DNA from: Marsupella aquatica
Lineage: Eukaryota; Marchantiophyta
Reading direction: 5' to 3'
Length of the DNA stretch: 64,000 nucleotides
Assembly: GCA_973895155.1 (NCBI GenBank)
Contig: OZ316893.1
Span: 15,500,001 to 15,564,000, forward strand
Positions 44,833 through 56,404 of this stretch are shown here, in pieces. Under the pieces are notes generated by a model. That model did no database searches and was not told the origin of the DNA. It worked only from the letters and a program-made list of their open reading frames with translations. Position 1 is the stretch's first letter; each line of letters starts with the position of its first letter. Made by a program: the position numbers and the translations under genes.

Positions 44833-45468
44833 TCAAATCCAAGATATGTGGCTCCTAGCAGGAGTGCCTAGTGTAGGGTCAATGTCATGGTCAGGACAGT
44901 AAAACATCCCCTTCTTGGGCTGCCCATGCGCTGAGTGATCCCAAATTGTTCGATCATGGGCAAATCCCCTCTGCTGGATAAACAGCAAGCAGTCCTTGTG
45001 CCATGCCTTAGGACACCTCATGCACTGAACCAAAAAGCCATTAGCCCCATCATTGGGCCCCTGTCCACAAGTAAGACAAATATGGAGTCCACATGATGCT
45101 GTGCTAGGAACCAAACACTGCCGACAGTAAAACCGGGCACAGAGAGGGTTTGGACATTTTCTTACCACTTCACCAATTTTTCCAGACACATGACACTTAA
45201 AGCAAGAATGTTCATCATTCTTGCAATCAACACAAAGCCATTCTCCAACATGGCCATCAGCCAGGGATATAGTTGGGCATAGCCATTGCTGACCCAAAGG
45301 ACAGGAAACATTCTTATGGAAATGTCGGTGGCAAGGCCCATCACAAACAATGAGATCCCCTCCCTCATCACAAATCGCACATACATGTGGACTATTCTGG
45401 TTAATCTCAATGTCTGAATATAAGGACAATTGAGGTGCTTGAGAGGATTCACCTTTGCAACGATTCAT
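44833..45468 (-). CDS. EDM2-type PHD-finger protein encoded in CACTA C
   Basis: A 211-codon intronless frame from ATG 45468 to TGA 44833. It has the compound PHD arrangement of plant EDM2 proteins. First finger: CAICDEGGDLIVCDGPCHRHFH (from residue 30), broken here by naming only its Cys/His positions 30, 33, 42, 46 and 51, then WLCVDCKNDEHSCFKCHVSG. Second finger: VRKCPNPLCARFYCRQC. Third finger: HICLTCGQ, VQCMRCPKAWHKDC and MFYCPDHDIDP, closing with LGTPARSHISWI, a very EDM2-like end. EDM2 reads histone marks in heterochromatin and controls transcripts of transposon-containing genes. This copy has only the PHD module; the downstream SAM-methyltransferase-like part of EDM2 is absent. It lies about 600 bp upstream of tnp2 on the same strand. 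A captured host gene fragment or a working element gene are both possible. Confidence 0.8.
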   Translation of the reverse strand: MNRCKGESSQAPQLSLYSDIEINQNSPHVCAICDEGGDLIVCDGPCHRHFHKNVSCPLGQQWLCPTISLADGHVGEWLCVDCKNDEHSCFKCHVSGKIGEVVRKCPNPLCARFYCRQCLVPSTASCGLHICLTCGQGPNDGANGFLVQCMRCPKAWHKDCLLFIQQRGFAHDRTIWDHSAHGQPKKGMFYCPDHDIDPTLGTPARSHISWI

Positions 45469-47880
45469 GGCCTTCTACTTATTGCGAGCCATGGTCCTGC
45501 ACACTCAGACCTACATCAGATTGTGAAACACAAAGGAATAACAGGGTGCAGCATGACACAAAGGAATGAGGGTGCAGCATAAAATATGACATGTAACCAC
45601 AAGGGTGCAGCATAAACCAATGCTTTATGGATGGCAAAGCATTTAGGGCTGAGCAGAGCCCTAACCTTGGCCTATGATTGGAAGCAATCACAAATATTGC
45701 AACCTGTATGCCTTCGCTTGCTGTACAGCAGTGCTCACTCACCCTGCCTTTTAAAAATCTGTAAGGGCAACACAGAACAAATAGCAATTGAGTTTCAGCA
45801 AAGCATTCATTTGGTTCTCAGGTTTTAAAATGGACAAACAAACACAACGATGTGCACAACAAAGCACAGAGAGCAACAAAACTCCAGCAAACTGGGACTC
45901 AGGCAAGAGACACGAATTTTAGCAGCAAAATCAAATCAAGATAATTCGGACCTGTAAGTTCAACATGCAGTGCTCACTCACCCTGCCCTTTTTTAAATCT
46001 ATAAAAACCAAGTTTTATTGCGTGCCTTCTACATCTTAAGCTGCTGCACACATCTGTTACAGAACCATAAGTTGCTTTACTCTCAACAAGCTAGCTGCTG
46101 GTCCACCCACTTTTTCAAACTGCTGGTCCACCCACTTTTTCAAAAGCTGCACCATACTCTATCTTCGTGCAGTCGTGGCATTACCGGGCTGCTGTCAGAG
46201 ACCCTTACAAAGAATTTAAAATTGACCAAGCTGATTTTAGTTTAGTTTCGTCTAGTTTGCAGACCAAAGGAAATAATGTGGCTGTATTCATGGAGTTGTA
46301 TTCATTGCTGTGTATGGATGTTGTGTGAACGTCAGACAGTTAGCTGTAAATTACCATAGTTGAAGAGCAAGGCTTGTACAAAAGCCACTGAGGAATTCTC
46401 TGAGGTGGCACAGCAGTTGGCAAACCATACACAAAACTCTGAAACTTTTTGGCAACAGAATTCTACAGAGTCGTTGCCGGAATCCAGTGAGGATTCACCA
46501 TACATGCCTGCACTTCTCTTCAATAAAAAAAAGAGAAAAGAAAAGGGCTATGATACAGAGGGATGTCAAAAGAAGAGTAAGGAAACCAATTGATTGAGGA
46601 ACACAGACAGACTAAGGAAAACATCATACAATGGAAAAATAAGGACTACATTGTAATAATAAGAGATCAAGCTCACCTTGCACCACAGAGATTGTCACGA
46701 GTCACCTCGCAGTTCCTCGCAGCTTAGGTCCAGGATGACATTTCAATATGGAGGAAAGGAGTTTACTCATTTAAAATAGAGAAGGAGTGGCATCTACAGG
46801 GACTTTGGGAGCACACTCAAAAGGTTCGCGATACATCAGGTTATCTTTCTAGGTCAGACACTGCCAATAGAATTTTGAACACAACAAACACAACAAACAC
46901 TGCCAGATATAGAATTTTGAACACAAGGGTACGGCATCCAGATTTGCCTAAACTCAATCAACTTAATAGCATATTTTTATGTTCAATTAGGCAGCACTAA
47001 ATAGAACAGCCTTTCACGCAGTCAGAATAATTGGCAATAATTGCCAGACGACAACAAGACAACAAACTGAGCTGAACATAGCAGACAAAACAAACTGCAC
47101 TCAATAGTAGACTAATACGGCAAGTAGCAATCAGAAATCAACAGCAGACAGACAGAGGACAACTCGGTCAAAACTCGGGCACTTGATTTAGTTGTGGTAA
47201 ATAGGAGAAAGCTAAGAAACAGAGAGAGAAAAAACCATTTCTTAGCAATTGGATCTGTCTGCGATCTCCGCTGCCTGATTACAATCAAGAAGATTTTGCC
47301 AAAACAAACGATAAAGCTGAGGTGGAGTCATTCAAAGCCCAAGTCTTGATACTTCGTCAGAAGCATGATCAGTGGAGCGCTCAGCTACGGAGGCATGGGG
47401 TTTTGGAGGACGAAAGGCTTTCGCGGGCAGTGCAGGCAGCCGTTCAGGTTTGGGAAGATTTTGCCAAAACAAACAATAAAGCTTGAAGATAGTTAAATTT
47501 CTTAGGTCTCTGATAGTTAATGGAAGGTCACAGTGGAGCCAGCATGGGACAGGGAAGGAAATGCAGGCACTTGTGATGCAATAGGCTACAGAGGGCGAGA
47601 AGGTGGACAACCAATTGAAACTCAACAAACTCAAAGAACATGTAGCGAATGGCAATAGAATAGAAGATCAGAGAACATGTAGCAAATGGAGAGGGATAGA
47701 TAGAGAAAAAACATAAGCAGAGAGCTCTGGCACACAGCAACACAGGTCCCAACAGAGCACATTGCAAGTCCCAGGCTGGGGTGGAGCCAGAAGTGGAGAG
47801 CACAGAGCAACCAGGCAAATCACAACATGGGCGCCAATGGGAATAAGGTCATACCTCTTTGCAGCTCTTGACCGACCAAC
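45469..47880. other. Region upstream of the PHD gene in C
   Basis: No gene could be supported. It contains short duplications (ctggtccacccactttttcaaa, twice near 46095-46145; ccaaaacaaacgataaagct and a near copy at 47299 and 47463) and short open frames without recognisable domains. It may include leader exons and introns of the leftward genes. Confidence 0.35.
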
Positions 47881-47884
47881 AGCT

Positions 47885-48370
47885 CCTCACCGACCAGCGC
47901 TGCTGCAACTCCTCCCTGATGTAACCTCTTGCAGCTCCCGTAGCTCCTCCCGCAGCTCCGAAGCTCCTCCCGCAGCTCTGCAACTCCTCCAACAGCTCCG
48001 CAGCTCCCGATGTAATACCTCCCGTAGCTGCCACAGCTCCTTCACGAACAGTGAGACTAGTTGCTGTCACTGCCTCCGATCCACGAGCTTCCACTGTTTT
48101 TGCCTTCCACAATGATAGGGGTCCCCAACGCGCGAATGCCTTCCCTTCCCTCCTGCAACTCAAACATGTGCTCGGAAGAGTGTCAAAACTCCTCCCCTCC
48201 CGCAACTCCAACCTGTGCTCCTGCAGGTCTAAATGGTGAGACCAATGCGCGAATGCCTTCCCTTCCCTCCCGCAACTCCAATCTGTGCTCCCGGGGCAAA
48301 TGTGCTCGGAAGAGTGTCGCAGCTCATCCCCTCCCGCAAATCCCACCTATGCTCCCAGGGCAAATGTGCT
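47885..48370. repeat. GC-rich repeats built on ctcccgcaactcc
   Basis: Two kinds of repeat adjoin. At 47900-48040 the 12-15-base unit gcagctcctcccgcagctc repeats imperfectly. At 48128-48360 a unit of about 110 bases (cgcgaatgccttcccttcc ... tgctcggaagagtgtc) occurs twice and is partly repeated a third time. This is the most GC-rich part of element C, between the tandem-repeat arm and the genes, which would suit a promoter or leader. CACTA elements often have a GC-rich first exon region that is methylated; this is an inference. Confidence 0.65.
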
Positions 48371-49640
48371 CGCCTTCGTTCCCTGCGCTTGGTGGAATGG
48401 AGCACAAAGCTGCGCAGCCCTAAGCCCTTGCAATGTGCACACAAAGGCATGCCAAGACATAAGCACATATCGCGTTGCCCTCTCGATGTTTGTTGAGGAA
48501 AAAGGGCTCCTGTTGGTACGCAAGACCACTTGAGCGGGATAAACCTAATTGCTGGACCCCTAAACCCCGTAAAGGTAAGGTATTTTGTTGGATGGGGATG
48601 GTGGATATTGTGGGTCATTAATTAGGGTTATTTTTTGAGACTAGTTAATAACAATGTAACAAAACCCCCCCATAAGGCCCATAGATAATACCAACTAAAT
48701 AAGTTAATAACAAGGTCGGGACGCCCCCATAAGGCCCTAGGGAAGGCACTGAAGGTAAATAGCTCATAATGTCGCAACACCCCCATAAGGTCATGGCTGT
48801 TTGTGTAGGTGCCCATAACCCGCCCCTCATTTAAACCTCCTTAATGGGAGGTGAGGGTGTTGTGGATTACATTAGTGTAATTAACTATGTACCGGCCATG
48901 TTTTTTGGGTGATAGGTTATGTCTGCAAAAAGGACCATATGCATGAACACAATTTTGGACTACCTTATTAGTCTCACCATGACTATATGACCTCCAATAT
49001 GCCAACATTAATGGCTTCCAAGATGACAGCGTGAGTGACCCCACTTTTAGTCATTCATATTGAAGCACTATTTAATTCACAAATGACCCAATGAACTCCC
49101 TTGTACCTCCAAAGAGAACCCCCCAATAGCCTTTGTAAGGACCACATTTCCAATCATTTGGAACTTCTTACCTGTAGTATGACAACCAAAATGACCCTAA
49201 TTTGAGGTGTTTTCATTAATGACACACCATGAGGGACCTGTCTAATGACCACAAATATGACTATAAAAATGACCCTATATGTAGTCATTGGCATTAATGA
49301 CACACCATTATGTGAAAATGACCCAATGAAGAGTACATTACCTCTCGGAGTGCCCCCTTACAATTCATTTGGAATTTAATAGAATATATCCAAATCCAAA
49401 TATCGGCACAAACATGACATAGTTATATAGAAGGACATAGTCTTCCACTAGTATTGCATTATATATCTCTTGGAGAGACAAAAACAATTTTTGTTTGCCG
49501 TTTGGACAGGACAGTATGCATGCAGGGTACGTGACACTTTTGGCAAATCACTCCAAAGTTGTATGACTTGGGAGTGATTTCCCCAAAGTTACATTGTGCC
49601 TAAAGTAAATGCAAAACACAGCTCCAAAGTGCTACTGGTG
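48371..49640. other. Transition from GC-rich region to right subterminal arm of C
   Basis: Noncoding. A repeated phrase (acccccccataaggcc, cgcccccataaggcc, acccccataaggtc) recurs every 60-65 bases at 48662-48790. From about 49020 on, aatgaccc and gtcattggcattaatgac motifs appear and increase rightward. Confidence 0.6.
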
Positions 49641-52600
49641 CAACTAGTGGTTGGAGAATGGTAAATATAGTATTTTGCACCTAGTAGAGGGGTTGCGAGC
49701 TCTATGTGGGGCCACATGGCACTCTAGGGCCCGCCTCCAACCCTTAGCCCCAAATTGGTCATTCATGCTTGTCTCCAATGACTGCACTAGGGACATCTCA
49801 AATGACTCAAAGTCCAGTCATTTGCCTTATATGACATCCCATATGACCAATTCAATGACCCTGCTTGTAGTCATTGGCAATTATGACACGACTTTGTTAA
49901 AAAATGACCCAATGAAGGTCCTAGTACGTGAAGAAAGAGGCCGCTTTAGATTTCTTGTAAAATAGGAATATTCCTATTCCTTTAACCAACACACATGTCC
50001 ACCGTAGAGGGAAGCACCACTACCATGCCCATCCCATTGGTGTTGCACTACCTCGTTGAGGAACTAAACAAATGGCTCCATTTGCCTTAGGAACATAAGA
50101 TATTCATGATCCATGTTGGTGCTTTTGGCAAATCACTCCAAAGTTGTATGACTTGGGAGTGATTTCCCCAATGTTGCATCATCCCTTAAGTAAACGCAAA
50201 AACTCACATGAGGTACGGTGCTAATGGTGCAACTAGTGGTTGGAGAATAGTAAATATAGTATTTTGCACATAGTGGAGGGGTTGCGAGCTCTATGTGGGG
50301 CCACATGGGACTCTAGGGCCCACCTTCAGCCCCTAGCCCCAAACTTGTCATTTGTGCTTCTGTTTAATGACTGCATGAAGGGCCACACAAATGACCACAA
50401 GTCTAGTCACTTGACTTATATGACTTCCCATATGACAGTTTTAATGACTTGACTTTTGGTCATTGGCATTTATGACAAGTCATTGGTCACATATGACCCA
50501 ATAAAGGCCCTAGTACCTCCAAAGAGAACCCGCAATTGCAAGGTTGGAATATTCCTCTTCCCTAAACCCGCACCCACACCATACTGAGAAGCACGATTCC
50601 CCTGCCCATTCCATTGGTGCAGCACCACCTCTTGGAGAACCAAAAAACAAGTTTTATTTGCCTTTGGATGTGATGGTGTGCATGCATGGACACACTTTTG
50701 GCAAATCACTCCAAAGTCATATGACTTGGGAGTGATTTCCCCAAAGGTGCATCATGCCTTAAGTAAACACCAAAACATGTGTCCAAAGTGTTTATGTTGC
50801 AACTAGTGGTTGGACAATGATGAGTATTATAGTGTCCCGCACCCAGTGGAGGGGTTCTCACCTCTATGTGGGGCCCCATCGCACTCTAGGGCCCACCTCC
50901 AGCCCCTAGCCCCAAACTGGTCATTAGTGCTTGTGTTTAATGACTGCATGAGGGACCACACAAATGACCACAAGTCCAGTCACTTGACTTATATGACAGT
51001 CCATGTGACAAATTTAATGACCCTACTTGTAGTCATTGGTATTTATGACGGGCCATTGCTCACATATGACCCAATAAAGGCCCTAGTATCTCCAAAGAGA
51101 GCCAACTTTAGATTCCTTGCAAGGTTGGAATATTCCTCTTCCCTAAACCCGCACCCACACCATACTGAGAAGCACGACTCCCCTGCCCATTCCATTGGTG
51201 CAGCACCACCTCTTGGAGAACCAAAAAACAAGTTTTATTTGCCTTTGGATGTGATGGTGTGCATGCATGGACACACTTTTGGCAAATCACTCCAAAGTCA
51301 TATGACTTGGGAGTGATTTCCCCAAAGGTGCATCATGCCTTAAGTAAACGCCAAAACATGTGTCCAAAGTGCTTATGTTGCAACTAGTGGTTGGACAATG
51401 ATGAGTATAGTGTCCCGCACCCAGTGGAGGGGTTCTCACCTCTATGTGGGGCCCCATCGCACTCTAGGGCCCACCTCCAGCCCCTAGCCCCAAACTGGTC
51501 ATTAGTGCTTGTGTTTAATGACTGCATGAGGGACCACACAAATGACCACAAGTCCAGTCACTTGACTTATATGACAGTCCATATGACAAATTTAATGACC
51601 CTAATTGTAGTCATTGGTATTTATGACGGGCCATTGCTCACATATGACCCAATAAAGGCCCTAGTATCTCCAAAGAGAGCCAACTTTAGATTCCTTGCAA
51701 GGTTGGAATATTCCTCTTCCCTAAACCCACACCCACACCATACTGAGAAGCACGACTCCCCTGCCCATTCCATTGGTGCAACACCACCTCTTGGAGAACC
51801 AAAAAACAAGTTTTATTTGCCTTTGGATGTGATGGTATGCATGCACGGTGACACTTTTGGCAAATCACTCCAAAGTCATACGACTTGGGAGTGATTTCCC
51901 CAAAGGTGCATCATGCCTTAAGTAAATGCCAAAACATGTGTCCAAAGTGCTTACGTCGCAACTAGTGGTTGGACAATGATGAGTATAGTGTCCCGCACCC
52001 AGTGGAGGGGTTCTCACCTCTATGTGGGGCCCCATCGCACTCTAGGGCCCACCTCCAACCCCTAGCCCCAAACTGGTCATTAGTGCTTGTGTTTAATGAC
52101 TGCATGAGGGACCACACAAATGACCACAAGTCTAGTCACTTGACTTATATGACAGTCCATATGACAAATTTAATGACCCTACTTGTAGTCATTGGTATTT
52201 GTGATGCAAATGTTTTTAGAAATGACCCAATAAAGATTACACTAGCTCCTTGAATGCCCCATCACTATTCATTTGCAAATTAAAATATTGCCCATCCAAA
52301 CATTGGCACAAACATGACACAATTACAACAAAGGATGACAAACTTCCATTGGTATTGCCCTACTTCTTGGAGAGACAAAAAGACTTCATTTGCCTTTGGA
52401 TACGATAGTATGCATCTATATATGGTAACATTTCTGGCAAATCACTCCAAAGGTGTATGACTTGAGAGTGATTTCCCCAAAGCTAGGTGCATCACGCCTT
52501 AAGTAAATGCAAGACATGTGTTCAAATTGCTAATGCCGCAACCAGTGGGAGGACAATGATGAGTATTGTGTCCTGCATTTAGTGGAAGGGTTATCAACTA
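49641..52600 (+). repeat. Tandem array of about 580-bp units in the right arm of C
   Basis: The landmark caactagtggttgga recurs at 49641, 50230, 50800, 51381 and 51959, with a degenerate copy at 52539. Spacings are 589, 570, 581, 578 and 580 bases. The three middle units are nearly identical; the outer ones have diverged. Each unit carries many aatgacc/ggtcatt motifs in both orientations. Open frames inside (such as 50810-51316 and 51391-51894 +) repeat because the DNA repeats; they have no known domain and are not called as genes. Confidence 0.93.
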
Positions 52601-52689
52601 TATCAATGACTCTACAATTATGATCGATGTATGGAATAACTACTGAGTATTTTAATCTTCATATCTCTTGGGTTCTTTAATGACTCTAT

Positions 52690-53200
52690 AAGTAGTCATT
52701 TATGCAATAAGTCCATAATGACTGTATGTTATTGTAAACATTGATATATCATGATTTTTAGATTGACCCTATATTTAGTCATTTATGCGACAAGTCCATA
52801 ATGACAGTATGTTGTTGTCAACACTGATATATCCTAGTTTCAGTATTGACTATGGAGTTAGTCATTTATGAGAGAAGTCCATATTAATGACAGTATGTTC
52901 TTGTAAATACTGATATGTCCTAATTTCAAGATTGACCCTAGAGTTAGTCATTTATGAAAGAAGTCCATAATGACGGTATGCTATTGTAAACACTGATATG
53001 TCCTAATTTCAAGATTGACCCTAGAGTTAGTCATTTATGAAAGAAGTCCATAATGACGGTATGCTATTGTAAACACTGATATGTCCTAATTTCAAGATTG
53101 ACCCTAGAGTTAGTCATTTATGAAAGAAGTCCATAATGACAGTATGCTATTATAAACACTGATATATTCTCATTTTCAGATTGACCCTATGTTTTGTCAT
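52690..53200 (+). repeat. 83-bp tandem array near the right end of C
   Basis: A unit holding gaccctagagttagtcattt and agtccataatgac repeats at 52934, 53017 and 53100 with exactly 83-base spacing. Older diverged copies lie to the left (near 52764 and 52850) and one to the right (near 53183). Each unit contains one gtcatt and one aatgac motif. Confidence 0.9.
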
Positions 53201-53591
53201 TTAACACCGTTGGTTAAAATGACGGAAATACATTTTTTGTCATTTATCACCGTTGACCAAAATGACCCAAATAAATTTTTGGTCATTTTAATCATTGTCC
53301 AGAGTGACTATAATGGTGCTAAACATTGATTTATCATTGTTGTTATTAATTGTGTCATTTAAGACATGTGTCTAAATTGACCATTTAGGGAAATTGGGTC
53401 ATTTTGGTCACATCAGTCATTACAAACATTATACAAAATGACGCAAAAGTTAACATTTTGTCATTTCAGTCTATTGGTCATTTTGGACAGTCATTCTCTT
53501 GTCATTCTTTTTGTGTCATTAGAAATTTTGGTCATTTATTCATCTCCGTCATTGGGTGATTGGTCATAAAGGGCCCTGTTTTCTTCTAGTG
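53201..53591. repeat. Right subterminal array and end of C
   Basis: Dense tcatttt, ggtcatt and aatgacg motifs in both orientations mirror the left end. The last 30 bases form the terminal inverted repeat ending ttttcttctagtg. Confidence 0.85.
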
Positions 53592-53594
53592 GAA

Positions 53595-54411
53595 ATAGTC
53601 GAGGCCAGGTGAGCTTTGTTGATGTTGTTGCCCAACCACCCGATTGAGATGGCCAGGCCATGTGGTAACCTTCAGTCTCAACAATGTGGAGAAGGGCCGT
53701 TGTATTCAAACTTGCACAGATGGAGGTGGCACGCCATCAAGAACAGAGGAGAGCCCATGGTTGTCAAATGCTATAGTAGAATGTAATAGAATTTCATGGA
53801 TCTGTTGTCTTCAATTCCCACCAAAGAAAAATTGTAACTTAATTTAGATAATTTTATTTGGATCATGGGACAATGTGCTGATCAAAGGTTTCGCTTCCAC
53901 AATTGATATTGATGAAGATAATAGGGAAGAGAGAGTCATGCGTAGTAATACATCAATGTGGACATTATAAGAGATTTCCCTGCACAATGATCCCCCAAGA
54001 GGCTCTCGATTCAGGACTCACTATTTGGAGACCTCGGATTATGTGGATCTCTTCTGCACCTGAACTACAGACTTTATATATGGGGCCATCCCACTTCTGA
54101 ATGTCAAAACAACGTTTACACAATCGTTGAGAGGCACGAGACAATATAGACTTGATCAAGGTCTGTTCTCCAACAAAGTACTCTGTAGACCTCTGAAACT
54201 GTATGTATATTAATTTGTTTACTCAATTATTCTTTGCCTTGGTACGTGGATTTCTAACAAAAATCTCAATGCAACAATATAATCTCACAAGTGTTAAATC
54301 CAAGCAGCCCATTCAAATTGTAAGACATGGATGGAATGTGGTCATGAAATCCTAAACCTGGGCAAGTGCAAAAATACATAAATATAAACATAATACTACA
54401 TGTGTTGTAGG
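53595..54411. other. Stretch between element C and the LTR retrotransposon
   Basis: No gene supported. Short frames at 53644-53847 and 53903-54100 (+) have no domain. The sequence left of C (35814-35888) and this stretch were adjacent before C inserted. Confidence 0.4.
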
Positions 54412-54416
54412 AGATG

Positions 54417-56399
54417 TGTAGATAGGCAGTAATTCCAAAGTCATGAAGAAAACCGGAAAATTTTTAAATTTTTGAAGTAGTTAAACTATATTTGCTGATA
54501 ACTCGAGTAAACTAAACTCTGCCGAAGATTAAGAGTTTAAGAGTTGAAGAGTTGAAGTGTTTTAAGAGTTTACGGGTTTACGAGTAAACCCTACTTTAAT
54601 AGTTTAAGAGTTTAAGAGTTGAAGAGTTGAAGTGTTTAATAGTTTAAGAGTTTAAGGGTTTACGAGTAAACCCTACTTTAAGACTTTACGACTTTAAGAG
54701 TTGCGACTTGCGAACTGGCGAGCCCCGCGATTGTGACAGGCTCGGCTAACTCCAACGGGACTTTGCAACAAAACGAGGAGCAGGCCTTGAAGAGGGAAGG
54801 AATGCAAGACATAGGCGCTCATTACTGACTTCTCTTCCACCTTACCTCTCAAACTCTGCCCAGCTTCAACCGGTATTTCAGAGATGTCAAATGGAGACTT
54901 CGACCCTTCTATTCCAGGATGATGAATAGTGATGAGTTTCTGCATCACTATCCCCAAGTATATGCTGCCACCTGCAACAACTATGATGTGATCGGGATGT
55001 ACAGAGAAGCTCTTCGTATAGATTCATGTTATTTGATGAAGCGAATGCCTTTGATGTATCCTGAGAGACAACTAAGGTGCCTACCCTACTCTCGAGGATC
55101 ACCACGTCAGACTGAGCTGATGGAGGTAACACAGAATCGGACTGTCACCTACGTGGAGCTGCTCGAACCCGATGATATTCGACAACAAGCTTGAAGGAGA
55201 CTATCTTTTTAGCTAGTATTGAAAAGTATAGTACTTTTACCAATTTTTCTAAATGTGTTCTAGAGCTTTAGAAGCTGTCATACTTCTTTAGGCTGTAGTC
55301 TGTACCTAGGAAACCCTGCTGGAAAAATTTCAGAGTTTTCCGAACCAGGAGTAGAAAGTTAAAAATAGTTGAATCTACTCAATTTTTAGTATACCGAAAT
55401 TAAGAGTTTAAGAGTTTAAGTTTTTACGTTTTTAAGAGTTTAAGTTTTTACGTTTTTAAGAGTTTAAGTTTTTAAGAGTTTAAGAGTTCATACTTAGCCA
55501 TTTTTTCCGGCTTTCCACTTATTGAATCGTCGTTTTGACTTTTTGAGGGTTATGAAGAGGCATGTCTCTTCGACCCTGTGACCTCTTATTCTGTAGTTCA
55601 TCACTATTTATACCTCTTCCCCTAGTGTAGAGAGATGGTTAAGTTTTGCAGTTTTGCCTCTCCCTTGTGTTAAACTAGTTGATCATGAATCTATGAGTTC
55701 GAGATCAGGTTTAACATTTGGAGAGACTTACCTCCTTCTTGTATTTTGGAACCCAAATACTTGAAGTAAAACCTCAGTTATGAATCTCGTGAATTATAAT
55801 GTCAGATTCCGCTTTGGTGACACATTGTAATCTCACAAGTTCTTAGAGTTAACTCATTGAGTTTAAGTTGCATTGGAAATGATGTTTTCACCTTCATGTT
55901 GCTTAGTACCATCTAAATGCTGAAGTATTTATCCTTTTAGATCTTGACTAAGTATCACTTAGGAAGAAAGGTCAAGACATGTTGCCAGCATTTTAAAAGG
56001 ATACTCTAGTATGCAGTTTAGATCTGAAAAGCCGTGTGGATTTGGATTCCCTTTAAGTCATTCCATTATTACTTATGTCTAAGGAGTAACCTTGGTCTAT
56101 TCCAGACTCCCTTAAGCATACTCTGAGAGATTTTTCCTTGTGTTTTGTTAATTGCAATCTTTTGCTTAATTGAAGGTTATCTGATGTTGAGTTATCATCA
56201 AAAACTACTCACCGCTGTGGAGCGATCTTCAAAGTACCTGATTAAAGTAGTCAAGATTGATTACTATGTGTGACACAAGAGCTTAAAGCTTTGTTTTTAG
56301 TTTATTACATCAAACCAACCCCATCTTGTTCTTAAAGGGAACGAATACCGAGTTTGGAGACTTTAAAATGTGATTTTTGGTTCTCTATGGCAAACTACA
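54417..56399 (+). repeat. 5' LTR
   Basis: 1983 bp, TG...CA ends. It has two clusters of a short repeat based on agtttaagag (54520-54700 and 55395-55490). A possible TATA-like stretch (tatttata, 55605-55612) lies in its middle. Confidence 0.95.
54919..55194 (+). CDS. 91-codon ORF inside the LTR
   Basis: ATG 54919 to TGA 55194, repeated identically at 60013-60288 in the 3' LTR. The predicted protein has a mixed, protein-like composition (MYREALRIDSC, YVELLEPDDIRQQA) but no recognisable domain. It may be a captured exon or chance; a gene in an LTR is unusual. Confidence 0.3.
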   Translation: MMNSDEFLHHYPQVYAATCNNYDVIGMYREALRIDSCYLMKRMPLMYPERQLRCLPYSRGSPRQTELMEVTQNRTVTYVELLEPDDIRQQA

Positions 56400-56404
56400 T
56401 GAGA

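Larger units (their letters stand above)
35892..53591 (-). mobile_element. CACTA (En/Spm) transposon C, apparently complete, 17.7 kb
   Basis: Left end CACTAGTAGAAAACA (35892) and, on the other strand, right end CACTAGAAGAAAACA (53591) match at 24 of the first 30 bases, both reaching ttatgacc. The flanking trinucleotide is gaa on both sides (35889-35891 and 53592-53594), the 3-bp duplication expected for CACTA. Genes run leftward: an EDM2-type PHD gene, tnp2 and a tnpA-like gene. Both arms are dense in GGTCATT/AATGACC motifs, and the right arm carries long tandem repeats. Ends, target duplication and an uninterrupted spliced tnp2 suggest a recent, perhaps autonomous element. Confidence 0.93.

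Noticed and set aside
47762-48618. Arg/Ser- and Cys/Gly-rich frames on both strands
   Set aside because: All come from GC-rich tandem repeats; no splice structure or domain supports them.
49651-52253. Series of similar + and - strand open frames of 60-170 codons
   Set aside because: They recur because the DNA is a 580-bp tandem array; no domain, and both strands are open by composition.
49641-53200. Regularly spaced repeats that could suggest a CRISPR array
   Set aside because: Units are 83 or 580 bases long with no unique spacers, inside a plant transposon arm.
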